This document shows positions 7,784 to 14,777 of a stretch of 23,693 nt of DNA, one piece after another. How positions within the stretch are numbered: the first letter of the stretch is position 1; every line of letters starts with the position of its first letter. The notes under the pieces were generated by a model. The model was not told where the DNA came from. It searched no databases and saw only the letters and a list, made by a program, of their open reading frames with translations. A program made the translations under genes and the position numbers. The stretch comes from Nodosilinea sp. BSH.14 (GTDB lineage Bacteria; Cyanobacteriota; Cyanobacteriia; Phormidesmidales; Phormidesmidaceae): the NCBI GenBank assembly GCA_023264315.1, contig JALQST010000010.1, positions 1 to 23,693 on the forward strand, read 5' to 3'.

Positions 7784-7976
7784 AAACGTATCCCAAGCAG
7801 TTAAGGTTAAGTGTTCTAAAGTCATGGAACGCTTGCATTACCCCATGCCCCATGCTAGAAGGGCTGTCCATCCGTGGAGGTCGCCGCATCTCCCAGTGTC
7901 TAGGTGGGCAAGGATTTCAAGACTCCTGGGCTTCCAGGACTGGCTGAAGTTTCCGTGATGGCCTTAGCAAAACGTT

Positions 7977-8648
7977 ATGGTAGTGACCCAAGATAAACCG
8001 CTTGCCAATGTTTTTCGCCAGCTTTCGGGCGGCGCGTTCCCTCCGGTTGTAGAGTCCTACGAGCGCGGTAAGACCATTTTCTTCCCTGGGGATCCGGCGG
8101 AGCGGGTATATTTTCTGCTGAAGGGGGCCGTCAAGCTGTCGCGGGTCTACGAAGCGGGCGAAGAAATTACCGTGGCTCTGCTGCGAGAAAACAGCGTGTT
8201 TGGCGTTCTGTCGCTGATTACGGGCAACCGCTCCGACCGCTTCTACCACTCCGTCGCCTTTACCCCGGTAGAACTGCTGTCGGTGCCCATCGAGCAGGTG
8301 GAGCAAGCCCTAGAGGAAAATCCTGAACTGGCTATGGTGATGCTGCGAGGGCTATCCTCCCGCATTCTGCAAACCGAAATGATGATCGAAACCCTAGCCC
8401 ACCGGGATATGGGATCTCGCTTGGTCAGCTTTTTGCTGATTCTCTGCCGCGACTTCGGCGTACCCAGCCAAGACGGCATCCCTCTCGACCTCAAACTCTC
8501 CCACCAGGCCATCGCCGAGGCCATCGGTTCCACTCGCGTCACCGTCACCCGCCTGCTGGGAGATCTGCGCCAGGAGGGCATGATTTCCATCTACAAAAAG
8601 AAAATCACCGTCCACGATCCTGTCAACCTCAGCCAGCAGTTTACCTAG
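7977..8648 (+). CDS. ntcA: Global nitrogen regulator NtcA
   Basis: NtcA is the CRP/FNR-family transcription factor that senses 2-oxoglutarate and controls nitrogen assimilation in cyanobacteria. The 223-residue product is full length and closely matches the family throughout: N-terminal MVVTQDKPLANVFRQL, cyclic-nucleotide-like domain with FFPGDPAERVYFLLKGAVKL and GEEITVALLRENSVFGVLSL, long dimerisation helix ETLAHRDMGSRLVSFLL, and C-terminal helix-turn-helix SHQAIAEAIGSTRVTVTRLL with the family end TVHDPVNLSQQFT. The start is ATG 7977. An NtcA box lies upstream, so autoregulation is likely. A second perfect NtcA box occurs about 12.5 kb downstream in this window. Confidence 0.98.
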   Translation: MVVTQDKPLANVFRQLSGGAFPPVVESYERGKTIFFPGDPAERVYFLLKGAVKLSRVYEAGEEITVALLRENSVFGVLSLITGNRSDRFYHSVAFTPVELLSVPIEQVEQALEENPELAMVMLRGLSSRILQTEMMIETLAHRDMGSRLVSFLLILCRDFGVPSQDGIPLDLKLSHQAIAEAIGSTRVTVTRLLGDLRQEGMISIYKKKITVHDPVNLSQQFT

Positions 8649-8716
8649 CAACGGATCCCCGATGTTGCTGATTGCGAAGACTGTTGGCCCATCCGCGTGA
8701 CCCAAGCCAGTCCGAC

Positions 8717-9112
8717 CTAAAGGCTTTCAAGGTAGTCCAGGAGATCGGCCATAGCCTGGGGATCGGGCTGAAATTGAGGCATAGGGGGCGTTTGGCCGCT
8801 GATCACCTGCTTAATCAAGCTGACCTTTGTGCGATGATCAGACACACGAACTAGGGTTGGCCCCACCTCTCCCGTGGCGGCAAAGCCATGGCAAACAGCG
8901 CAGTTCATTTGAAAGATCGCCTCGCCTTGGCTAACATCACCCTCAAGGCTGAGGACTGTGTGAATATAGGGATCGGACGCTTGGATGTAGCGCACGACAC
9001 CGAGGCCAAAGCCAATGGTAGCCAGAATAGCGACGAGACTCAAGACGGCTCGTCGGAGCAGCGGGCCTAGGTCGTTAACTTGCTCTTTTAAGGTTTCGGG
9101 TGCCAAGGTCAC
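8717..9112 (-). CDS. cytM: Cytochrome M (membrane-anchored class I c-type cytochrome)
   Basis: The product is 131 residues from a GTG start at 9112. One hydrophobic segment at about residues 22-40 acts as an uncleaved anchor. The haem-binding motif CAVCH is at 71-75 and the likely axial methionine is M111 in PPMPQF. The run SDPYIHTVLSLEGD before the haem site and the end MADLLDYLESL are typical of cyanobacterial CytM, which restrains photosynthesis or respiration under mixotrophic and stress conditions. No ATG gives a whole protein, and a stop lies shortly upstream of the GTG. The gene is convergent with ntcA, 68 bases apart, with no terminator evident between them. Confidence 0.88.
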   Translation of the reverse strand: MTLAPETLKEQVNDLGPLLRRAVLSLVAILATIGFGLGVVRYIQASDPYIHTVLSLEGDVSQGEAIFQMNCAVCHGFAATGEVGPTLVRVSDHRTKVSLIKQVISGQTPPMPQFQPDPQAMADLLDYLESL

Positions 9113-9218
9113 TGCGATTAGATGTTGCGCCTACATACATATAATGTTACGCACTTTAACGAAGACTTCCGACAGTCCCCAGAGATTTTTAAGAATTCGA
9201 GGGTCAATTCCGACCCGC

Positions 9219-9224
9219 TACAAT
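9219..9224 (+). promoter_or_regulatory. Possible -10 box (TACAAT) for the 71-aa gene
   Basis: TACAAT lies 26 bases before the start codon, with TTCGAG 17 bases upstream as a weak -35. A TTGACA closer to the start (9235-9240) cannot serve as a -35, since it lies too near the ribosome-binding site. Confidence 0.35.
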
Positions 9225-9250
9225 GGATCTAGCCTTGACATGGTGAGGAG

Positions 9251-9466
9251 ATGACCGCTCAAAATCCTCAAACGCCAGCCTCGAAGCCCTCAAAATCGGC
9301 CCCAGAGAGTGCCCTGCTAGAATCATCGGACGCCAATGCTTTGCCCATCACCCAAGAACAGGCGAAGGAGATTTTGGCAGACTTAAAACAGGTTAAGCAG
9401 CGGCTCCTGTGGGTGCTCATCATCATGGGCTTTTTTGCCGCCCGTGCCATTTTTTTTCATTACTAA
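9251..9466 (+). CDS. Small membrane protein of unknown function (71 aa)
   Basis: Not recognised as a named family. The first 32 residues are rich in Ser, Pro and Ala and probably disordered. A charged amphipathic stretch (TQEQAKEILADLKQVKQRL) follows, then one C-terminal transmembrane helix of about 17 residues (LLWVLIIMGFFAARAIF). The layout suggests a tail-anchored protein with its N-terminus in the cytosol. ATG 9251 has a good ribosome-binding site, GGTGAGGAG, directly before it. The gene stands alone between cytM (divergent) and the ABM-domain pair. That it is a real gene is likely from the ribosome-binding site, codon use and coherent topology. Confidence 0.7.
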   Translation: MTAQNPQTPASKPSKSAPESALLESSDANALPITQEQAKEILADLKQVKQRLLWVLIIMGFFAARAIFFHY

Positions 9467-9511
9467 TTCCCTGCCCCCAGCGCCTCCGTCCTCAGACCGC
9501 CACCACTCAGG

Positions 9512-9556
9512 CTATCCGTGCCCAGCATGTTCGTGTCCAGAATGTCCGTGCCCAGC
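9512..9556 (+). repeat. Three tandem 15-bp units at the start of the first ABM gene
   Basis: Units begin at 9512, 9527 and 9542 and share the core TCCGTGCCCAG with few changes (TTCGTGTCCAG in the middle one). The repeat creates start codons GTG 9518, ATG 9527 and ATG 9542, all in frame, so the N-terminus of the next gene is ambiguous. Confidence 0.6.
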
Positions 9557-10294
9557 CCCCCTCGCCAACGACCTCGCCCGCCCATCCCCCCTAATGGGCG
9601 GAGGATAGCCGATCACCCCTCGCCCCACCACAAGCATTTCTACACCAGTTCCGTGATGGAGTACATCGTGCCAGAGGCCAAGACCGGGGCCTTTGAGGCG
9701 TGGTACAGACGGTTACGACAGGTGGCGCAATATCACAGCGGTTTTTTGCGGGCGGATCTATGCACACCGCTCAACTGCGACGATGGCGTGGTCAAGTACT
9801 ATTCCATCATCCACTTTGCCAGCCCCAGCCAACTTGATCTATGGCTGAACTGTGAAGTCCGCCAGCGGTTATTCCACGAGGGGAAAACCCTATTTCTGGC
9901 CTACCGTTTCAAGTCCTTCTCCACGGGATTAGAGGGCTGGTTTTCGGCCAGCATGGGATCACGTGGCAGCCTAGGCCCGCCACGCTGGAAGCAACTGCTG
10001 TCAGTGGTCCTGGGGCTTTATCCCACGGTCATTTTGCAGGGCATGGCCTTTTCTGCCTTGGGCCTGATGCAGGGCTGGCCGCTGCCCACGTCAATGTTGG
10101 TCAATAATCTGATTACCTCGTCCCTGCTCACCTGGGTGGTGATGCCACGGGTATCGCGGCTCCTCAAGTTTTGGCTGCGGCCTGCCTACAGCCCCACCCC
10201 ACGCCAGATTGATCTCATCGGCGCAGCGATGGTGTTAAGTCTTTTGGCAACCGGTGTCGTTTTGTTTAATTGGTTACAGAAACTCAACCTATAG
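9527..10294 (+). CDS. ABM-domain membrane protein, copy 1 (antibiotic biosynthesis monooxygenase-like fold)
   Basis: From ATG 9527 the protein has 255 residues. A soluble ferredoxin-like ABM domain runs from about EYIVPEAKTGAFEAWYRRL to LAYRFKSFSTGLEGWF. Three predicted transmembrane helices follow: QLLSVVLGLYPTVILQGMAF, LITSSLLTWVVMP and the C-terminal AAMVLSLLATGVVLFNWL. GLEGWF and GPPRWKQ before the first helix are typical of the membrane-bound ABM superfamily group (COG3224). The function of that group is not established, and the name does not imply antibiotic synthesis. The start is uncertain: GTG 9518 and ATG 9542 are alternatives, while ATG 9656 (MEYIVP) would give the conserved domain alone. 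The next gene is a diverged copy. Confidence 0.8.
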   Translation: MFVSRMSVPSPPRQRPRPPIPPNGRRIADHPSPHHKHFYTSSVMEYIVPEAKTGAFEAWYRRLRQVAQYHSGFLRADLCTPLNCDDGVVKYYSIIHFASPSQLDLWLNCEVRQRLFHEGKTLFLAYRFKSFSTGLEGWFSASMGSRGSLGPPRWKQLLSVVLGLYPTVILQGMAFSALGLMQGWPLPTSMLVNNLITSSLLTWVVMPRVSRLLKFWLRPAYSPTPRQIDLIGAAMVLSLLATGVVLFNWLQKLNL

Positions 10295-10337
10295 CCCAAG
10301 GCATACTAAGCTTTTAGAATCAAGCTGGATTTCATTG

Positions 10338-11228
10338 ATGTATACAGCATACAGCTCCATCAAAAATCGCTTTATGCCCCCAGCAACCCTGCCCCACCCA
10401 AAGTTCCCAAAAGCTGCTTGGCCAAGCCGTGCGGTTACTCGTCTAGATCGCCTCAGGATGGCGGTGTCTGGGGTGATAGGGATGCTCCACCCAGGGCTAC
10501 AGGCCGTCCAGGGCCTCTTCACAACGATGTGGCACAGATGCCTCGCCTTGCTTCCGCAATCGGCGGAGTCCGATCATGCCCCCTACTCTAGTGTGGTGAT
10601 CGAGTACACGGTGCCCCAGGATAAAAGCTGGGCCTTTCGGGCATGGCATCGGAGTCTTATTCATGCCGTGCAAGGGTTTCCAGGCTTCATTCGGGCCGAC
10701 CGTCATCGTCCCCTACCCTGCCAGGGCGGTCTCCTGAAGTGGTATGCCGTGGTGCACTTTACACAACCAGAGGATCTCAACCGTTGGCTGTTGTCACCCC
10801 AACGGGAAGCCCTACTGAAACTGGGCCGAGATCTCTTCAATTCCTACAAATTCAAGTCCTTTGAGACGGGGCTGGAGGGCTGGTTCTCCCATCACTCCGG
10901 CAATGAGTTGACGGGCCTTGGCCCCCCGGCCTGGAAGCAAATCCTCTCGGTGGTGCTGGGCCTATACCCAGTGATCATGATCCAGGACTGGGTCATTGAT
11001 GCCTTTGATCTGATGAAGTCTTGGGATCCCGCCAGCGCCATGCTAGTCAAAAACCTCGTCACCACCTGCATTCTTACCCTCGTGGTCATGCCGCTCATCC
11101 TACGTGTCCTCGACTTCTGGCTCCAGCCTGCCCATCGTCGCGCCTCCATACGCATTGAGATTGTCGGGGCCACGTTTACTATCGCGGCCATGGTGGCGAT
11201 GGTCTTTGTGTTTAGCGAAATTCATTAA
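10338..11228 (+). CDS. ABM-domain membrane protein, copy 2
   Basis: The product is 296 residues from ATG 10338. The ABM domain runs from EYTVPQDKSWAFRAWHRSL to NSYKFKSFETGLEGWF, followed by three helices (ILSVVLGLYPVIMIQDWVI, NLVTTCILTLVVMP and VGATFTIAAMVAMVFVF). It aligns end to end with the preceding gene and shares exact blocks such as KFKSF/RFKSF, GLEGWF and KQ-LSVVLGLYP. It has a longer, basic N-terminal extension of about 85 residues that the other copy lacks. The start is uncertain: ATG 10374 is an alternative, and neither has a good ribosome-binding site. A 43-base gap to copy 1 suggests co-transcription after tandem duplication. Confidence 0.8.
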   Translation: MYTAYSSIKNRFMPPATLPHPKFPKAAWPSRAVTRLDRLRMAVSGVIGMLHPGLQAVQGLFTTMWHRCLALLPQSAESDHAPYSSVVIEYTVPQDKSWAFRAWHRSLIHAVQGFPGFIRADRHRPLPCQGGLLKWYAVVHFTQPEDLNRWLLSPQREALLKLGRDLFNSYKFKSFETGLEGWFSHHSGNELTGLGPPAWKQILSVVLGLYPVIMIQDWVIDAFDLMKSWDPASAMLVKNLVTTCILTLVVMPLILRVLDFWLQPAHRRASIRIEIVGATFTIAAMVAMVFVFSEIH

Positions 11229-11270
11229 ATCCCGCACTCTATCCGTCGCCCCTGTTTCCCCTGGTTTGTC

Positions 11271-12545
11271 ATGAATCTCTCCTCGGCCTTGCAGTTATCG
11301 AACCGACAGGTTCAGGTTCAGGCCCTAGGGCGATTGCTGATCCAAATTAGCTACGGTCTCCTGAGTTTTTACATTCCCATTTTGTTTGTCAATCAGGTGG
11401 GCTTGTCGGCTACTGCCGTGGGATTCGCTCTGAGCCTGTGTGCCATTACTGAAGTCGGCGGCCATTTCCTAGGAGCGACCCTCGCCGATTCCCGCCGCTT
11501 TGGGCGAAAGGTGGTTCTTGTCTTAGCGGCAGCGAGCGGGGTAGCCGTGGCCCTGATGTTAATGGTGGCCCAGTCCCTTTGGCTGCTGATATTGGCCAGT
11601 ATGGTGCTTGGGATTAGCCTGGGCTGCTTCTGGACAGCCTCGGGGGCAGCCGTGATGGATGCCACCACCGCCGAAGACCGCAGTTCCGCCTTTGCGGTCA
11701 TGGGGATGGCGGAATACATCGGGATTGGCCTAGGCGTCTTGGGGGGCAGCGCCTTGATTGCGGCGGTCGATGAGTCGCCCCTGCTGTTGTTTAGGGGCTG
11801 TGGGGCTATGTTTGTCCTGTTTGGGCTACTGATCCAAATTCTCATGACCAACGAGTATCCCAGTCGGGCCAACCATGATCGACAAAGCCAGGGCTGGATC
11901 ACAGCCTTGAGCGACAAAGCCTTGGTGGTCTTCATGCTGGCCAACGTGTTTTTCACCACCTATGTAGCCTTGGTCAGCAGCACCATTCCTCTCTATATCA
12001 CCAATTTCATTACCGGGGTTGACCCGGTTCCAGGGGTGTCGGTGGGCAGCACGGCTAACCTGTTTACCTGGTGCTACGTCGGGGTGGGGGCGGTGCTGCA
12101 AATTCCCATCACCAGCCTGCTGACACCCCTGCGGCGAATTTTTGTGCTGATGGGGGCCATGGTGCTGTGGGCCGCTGGGTTTACCCTCCTGTGGGCAGCG
12201 GGCACCTTTGCCGAGGGCCAGTTTCTCTGGGCGATTGTGGCCCTGTGTCTGCTGTCCCTCGCCTCCGTGGCCTATAAGCCTTTCTTTGTGGCTACCGTAT
12301 CAGACTTGGCACCGTCCCACCTGCGAGCCACCTACGTGGCCGTCAGTTCCCAGTGCTGGACCCTAGGCTATTTTATTGGCCCCCTGCTAGGGGGGTGGGC
12401 GATGGATCAAACGTCCTTGATCGCCCAACGCTTTTGGCTGGCAGTGGCCATGAGTGTATCGGTCTGCCTCGGGCTATTGTGGGCCTTTGACCTGCTGTAC
12501 CGTGCCGCCGCCATGCAGCCTTCGGAAGGGGAGGGTGGCGCATGA
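11271..12545 (+). CDS. Major facilitator superfamily transporter
   Basis: A 424-residue inner-membrane protein with about 12 predicted helices in two halves. Motif A between helices 2 and 3 is visible as GATLADSRRFGRK at residues 68-80, and the two halves are joined by a short charged linker (residues 200-215). The conserved aromatic/Pro-Gly segment GYFIGPLLGGWAMD is near the C-terminus. The family is clear, but the sequence alone does not give the substrate; drug/metabolite exporters and uncharacterised cyanobacterial MFS proteins are both possible. The start is ATG 11271, 42 bases after the second ABM gene; there is no strong ribosome-binding site. It may be co-transcribed with the ABM pair. 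Confidence 0.85.
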   Translation: MNLSSALQLSNRQVQVQALGRLLIQISYGLLSFYIPILFVNQVGLSATAVGFALSLCAITEVGGHFLGATLADSRRFGRKVVLVLAAASGVAVALMLMVAQSLWLLILASMVLGISLGCFWTASGAAVMDATTAEDRSSAFAVMGMAEYIGIGLGVLGGSALIAAVDESPLLLFRGCGAMFVLFGLLIQILMTNEYPSRANHDRQSQGWITALSDKALVVFMLANVFFTTYVALVSSTIPLYITNFITGVDPVPGVSVGSTANLFTWCYVGVGAVLQIPITSLLTPLRRIFVLMGAMVLWAAGFTLLWAAGTFAEGQFLWAIVALCLLSLASVAYKPFFVATVSDLAPSHLRATYVAVSSQCWTLGYFIGPLLGGWAMDQTSLIAQRFWLAVAMSVSVCLGLLWAFDLLYRAAAMQPSEGEGGA

Positions 12546-12642
12546 ACCGCACCAGCCGCGTTCCAAGAAGGCCACCGCAGGGACACCCGTACCCTGCCAG
12601 GGAAATAGCTCAAGCTAATGAAAGATTGGAGTGAAATCAACG

Positions 12643-12885
12643 ATGAATCCAGTATTTGATGGGATGGATACTCAACTCGTGCTGCTGGTGGCCGCCGTCG
12701 CCGTGGTCGTGCTGGGCTTCCGGTTAGTTTTCCAGGTCGTTAAGGTGGGGGCTGGATCGATTTTAGGGCTTGTGGCCATTGTGCTGGGATTGCAATATCT
12801 ATTTGGGATCAGCCCCAAACAGCTTTGGTTTGAGATCGGCCATCTCCCCCAGATGGCGATGCGCTTTTTTCAAAGCTTGAGCTAA
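12643..12885 (+). CDS. Small membrane protein of unknown function (80 aa)
   Basis: No family recognised. Two hydrophobic segments (LVLLVAAVAVVVLGFRLVF and GAGSILGLVAIVLGLQYLFG) are separated by a short KVG turn, predicting a helical hairpin in the membrane. A short amphipathic tail with paired methionines follows. ATG 12643 is chosen because GGAG at 12628-12631 is spaced correctly for it; a GTG at 12631 in the same frame is the alternative. The gene follows the MFS gene by 97 bases on the same strand, with a GCAGGG/CCCTGC hairpin (12577-12597) in the gap, and converges on the DUF2165 gene. Confidence 0.65.
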   Translation: MNPVFDGMDTQLVLLVAAVAVVVLGFRLVFQVVKVGAGSILGLVAIVLGLQYLFGISPKQLWFEIGHLPQMAMRFFQSLS

Positions 12886-12918
12886 GGGTTGTATCAAGAA
12901 CACGAGTGAACATAGGGG

Positions 12919-13419
12919 CTAGGTTGAGGGCAGATCGGGATCCGCCAGACTGAGGTAAATCAACACTAGCCCCACACAACCAATGAATCGAAAAGCGGGT
13001 TGCTGGCCGTTCCAATCGGCGGACTGCCACATGGCGTACCATTCGCCACCCAGCACCATAAACCCCACAAACCAGAATAAAAAGGCCAAGGTGAGGCCGT
13101 AGGTGGCGATGGCCTTGGCCCGATTGAACGGCTGACCAGGGGCCTGGATCGTTTGCAGCAACCGCCCCGCCCCCGCCAAACAGAGGGCCGCAATGGTGGC
13201 CTCCGTGGCAATGATGATGGCGTAGGCCACGTGCTGAAGGGCCGGGTTGCGAATGGCCCGCCAGGTCAGAGTGCTATCGGGGAAAATCGTATCCATGGCC
13301 AGCACATGGTAGACGTACTGGAAGTTGGTGTTGTAGTCCGTGATGTTGTTCACCACAATGATCAGGGCTAACAGCCCGATGGCCGCAACCAGCGCAATTT
13401 TGGACAGTCGAACCGCCAT
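12919..13419 (-). CDS. DUF2165 family small integral membrane protein
   Basis: A 166-residue protein with four predicted helices: near residues 5-24, 65-85, 105-125 and 145-160. The loop after the first helix (NNITDYNTNFQYVYHVLAMD) and the WYAMWQS-x-WNGQQPAFRF segment before the last helix are typical of DUF2165 (COG5472), whose function is unknown. The start is ATG 13419 with the first helix immediately after a short basic end. It is downstream of and in the same direction as the DUF2993 gene, with a 98-base gap, so the two may be co-transcribed. Confidence 0.8.
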   Translation of the reverse strand: MAVRLSKIALVAAIGLLALIIVVNNITDYNTNFQYVYHVLAMDTIFPDSTLTWRAIRNPALQHVAYAIIIATEATIAALCLAGAGRLLQTIQAPGQPFNRAKAIATYGLTLAFLFWFVGFMVLGGEWYAMWQSADWNGQQPAFRFIGCVGLVLIYLSLADPDLPST

Positions 13420-13517
13420 AGGTCTCTCGCAGAATCAGGGATGCCTGGGTTGTCACGGAGGATCGCCGGGAGCGCCAAATCGGCCATGGGCGATGGGGGC
13501 ATGATAGCCCACCCAGC

Positions 13518-14402
13518 CTAGGGAATGACGCGCACCACGCCTTCCATCACCATCGCTTCGGGAGTCACGGTGAGGCGATGAATCTGGGCCTCGGATCCCA
13601 AGTCCATCACCACATCTCCGAGGCGCGTGGGGGTGGCCCAGGTGCCCCCATGACCTACCTGCACCTCGGTGTGCCCAAGGGAAAAATAGCGCCCCTCGGT
13701 CATCGTGAGGTGGGTGTGCAGCCGCAACTGTTGATCGGTCTCGGCAGCGAGACTCCAGATCAGCGTCAGGGTGCCGTGGCCCAGGGTGATGTCGATCAGT
13801 TGGGTGGCGGGAGGAAGCTCGGTCAAAGGGGGCGTCGCACTATTCTCAGAGGCCGTGTCCGGGGAGACCTCAGCCCAACGCTGGAACACATCCTGAAGGC
13901 CCTGCTCTAGCAGCGGGGCATGGAGCGATGCCCGCACGTCGTCAGTACTGAGGTAGACCTGCCCCTCTACGGGGAACGCTTGCAGCAGCCGCAGGGGCTT
14001 CCCGCGCAACACCTGCCCCAGGTTCACCCGAATCTCCTTGGCCGCCACCACCACCTGGCTCACATGCAGCCCCCGATACACTGCCTGCTGGGCCGACAGG
14101 CTGATCTGGGGAATGTGCCCCGACAAAATTTGCCGATCCTTGCCCTCCATCTGAAACGCTAACCCCTCAAGGCGATCCAGTTGGCTGTGCAACCACAGCC
14201 GAATGGCCGGAGGTAACAGGCGGCTAATCAATCCGCGTCCCGCCGACCCATCGGCTTTGCTGGCACCATCCTCGGCCACCTCAGGGGTGAAGTCTTCCCC
14301 CTCTGCCCCGGTATCCGATGCTTCGGCCTCGCATCCGACGGGCTGGCTGGGCGGAGGGGCAGAGGGAGAGCTATTTAGGGGAGTAGCGGCAGGGGTGGTC
14401 AT
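13518..14402 (-). CDS. DUF2993 family protein
   Basis: A 294-residue protein. Residues 1-60 are low-complexity Pro/Ser/Glu-rich. From about GLISRLLPPAIRLWLHSQLDRLEGLAFQ the DUF2993 domain begins and covers the rest, with the family-like runs QAVYRGLHVSQVVVAAKEIRVNLGQVL and GQVYLSTDDVRASL. DUF2993 proteins (such as mycobacterial LmeA) are thought to bind phospholipids or glycolipids at the membrane; in cyanobacteria the role is unknown. No cleavable signal peptide is evident. The start is ATG 14402; the frame extends 30 codons upstream, but that segment has no family character. A promoter candidate lies about 115 bases upstream. Confidence 0.8.
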   Translation of the reverse strand: MTTPAATPLNSSPSAPPPSQPVGCEAEASDTGAEGEDFTPEVAEDGASKADGSAGRGLISRLLPPAIRLWLHSQLDRLEGLAFQMEGKDRQILSGHIPQISLSAQQAVYRGLHVSQVVVAAKEIRVNLGQVLRGKPLRLLQAFPVEGQVYLSTDDVRASLHAPLLEQGLQDVFQRWAEVSPDTASENSATPPLTELPPATQLIDITLGHGTLTLIWSLAAETDQQLRLHTHLTMTEGRYFSLGHTEVQVGHGGTWATPTRLGDVVMDLGSEAQIHRLTVTPEAMVMEGVVRVIP

Positions 14403-14777
14403 CGAGATGTTCGCGAAGGGCAAAGGGCTGTTCTTACTGTGGCACAAGTCAGGAGTCGGGGGTCGGGAGAAATGATAGGGGAGTGGGATCAAAATACTGA
14501 GCTTTCATGACGCAATTATACTTATGGAGATCATATTGTCACAAAATCATGACTTTTTGATCCCCGAGATCCTGATTTCCTCGACGATGGGGTCTAAAAA
14601 GCCTTTTGGTGCGCTTGATCCCCGGTTTCTTTTTTGTCATAGTGACGGGCAAGTGCGATCCCCATCGGCTCATCTTCGGCGGTCAGCCCCCTAGGAGTTC
14701 ATCCATGGGAGAGGGTGGCGGATCGAGTGCGGCGATGTCCTCTGTTTAACAAAATTGCCTAAGGAGCAAATTGGCCT
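14403..14777. promoter_or_regulatory. Divergent intergenic region between DUF2993 and DUF4912 genes (375 bases)
   Basis: An AT-rich divergent promoter region. It holds a good minus-strand promoter (14515-14544) and the ribosome-binding site AAGGAG for the DUF4912 gene (14761-14766). The heptamer GATCCCC recurs at three places (about 14560, 14618 and 14658). No gene is supported. Confidence 0.6.
14515..14544 (-). promoter_or_regulatory. Sigma-70-type promoter for the DUF2993 gene
   Basis: On the minus strand TTGTGA and a perfect TATAAT are separated by 18 bases. The start of transcription would be near 14508, giving a leader of about 105 bases to the DUF2993 ATG. Confidence 0.5.

Larger units (their letters stand above)
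7494..7976. promoter_or_regulatory. Divergent regulatory region between thrC and ntcA (483 bases, no gene)
   Basis: This region lies between the divergent starts of thrC (minus) and ntcA (plus). It is AT-richer than the surrounding genes. It contains interleaved inverted repeats at 7681-7727, an NtcA box at 7770-7783 and a likely ntcA promoter just downstream. No convincing small gene was found on either strand. Confidence 0.7.

Noticed and set aside
9235..9240. TTGACA before the 71-aa gene as a -35 box
   Set aside because: It lies only 10 bases from the start codon, leaving no room for a -10 box.
14525..14695. A 56-codon frame upstream of the DUF4912 gene
   Set aside because: No ribosome-binding site, it starts next to a minus-strand promoter, and its composition resembles intergenic DNA.
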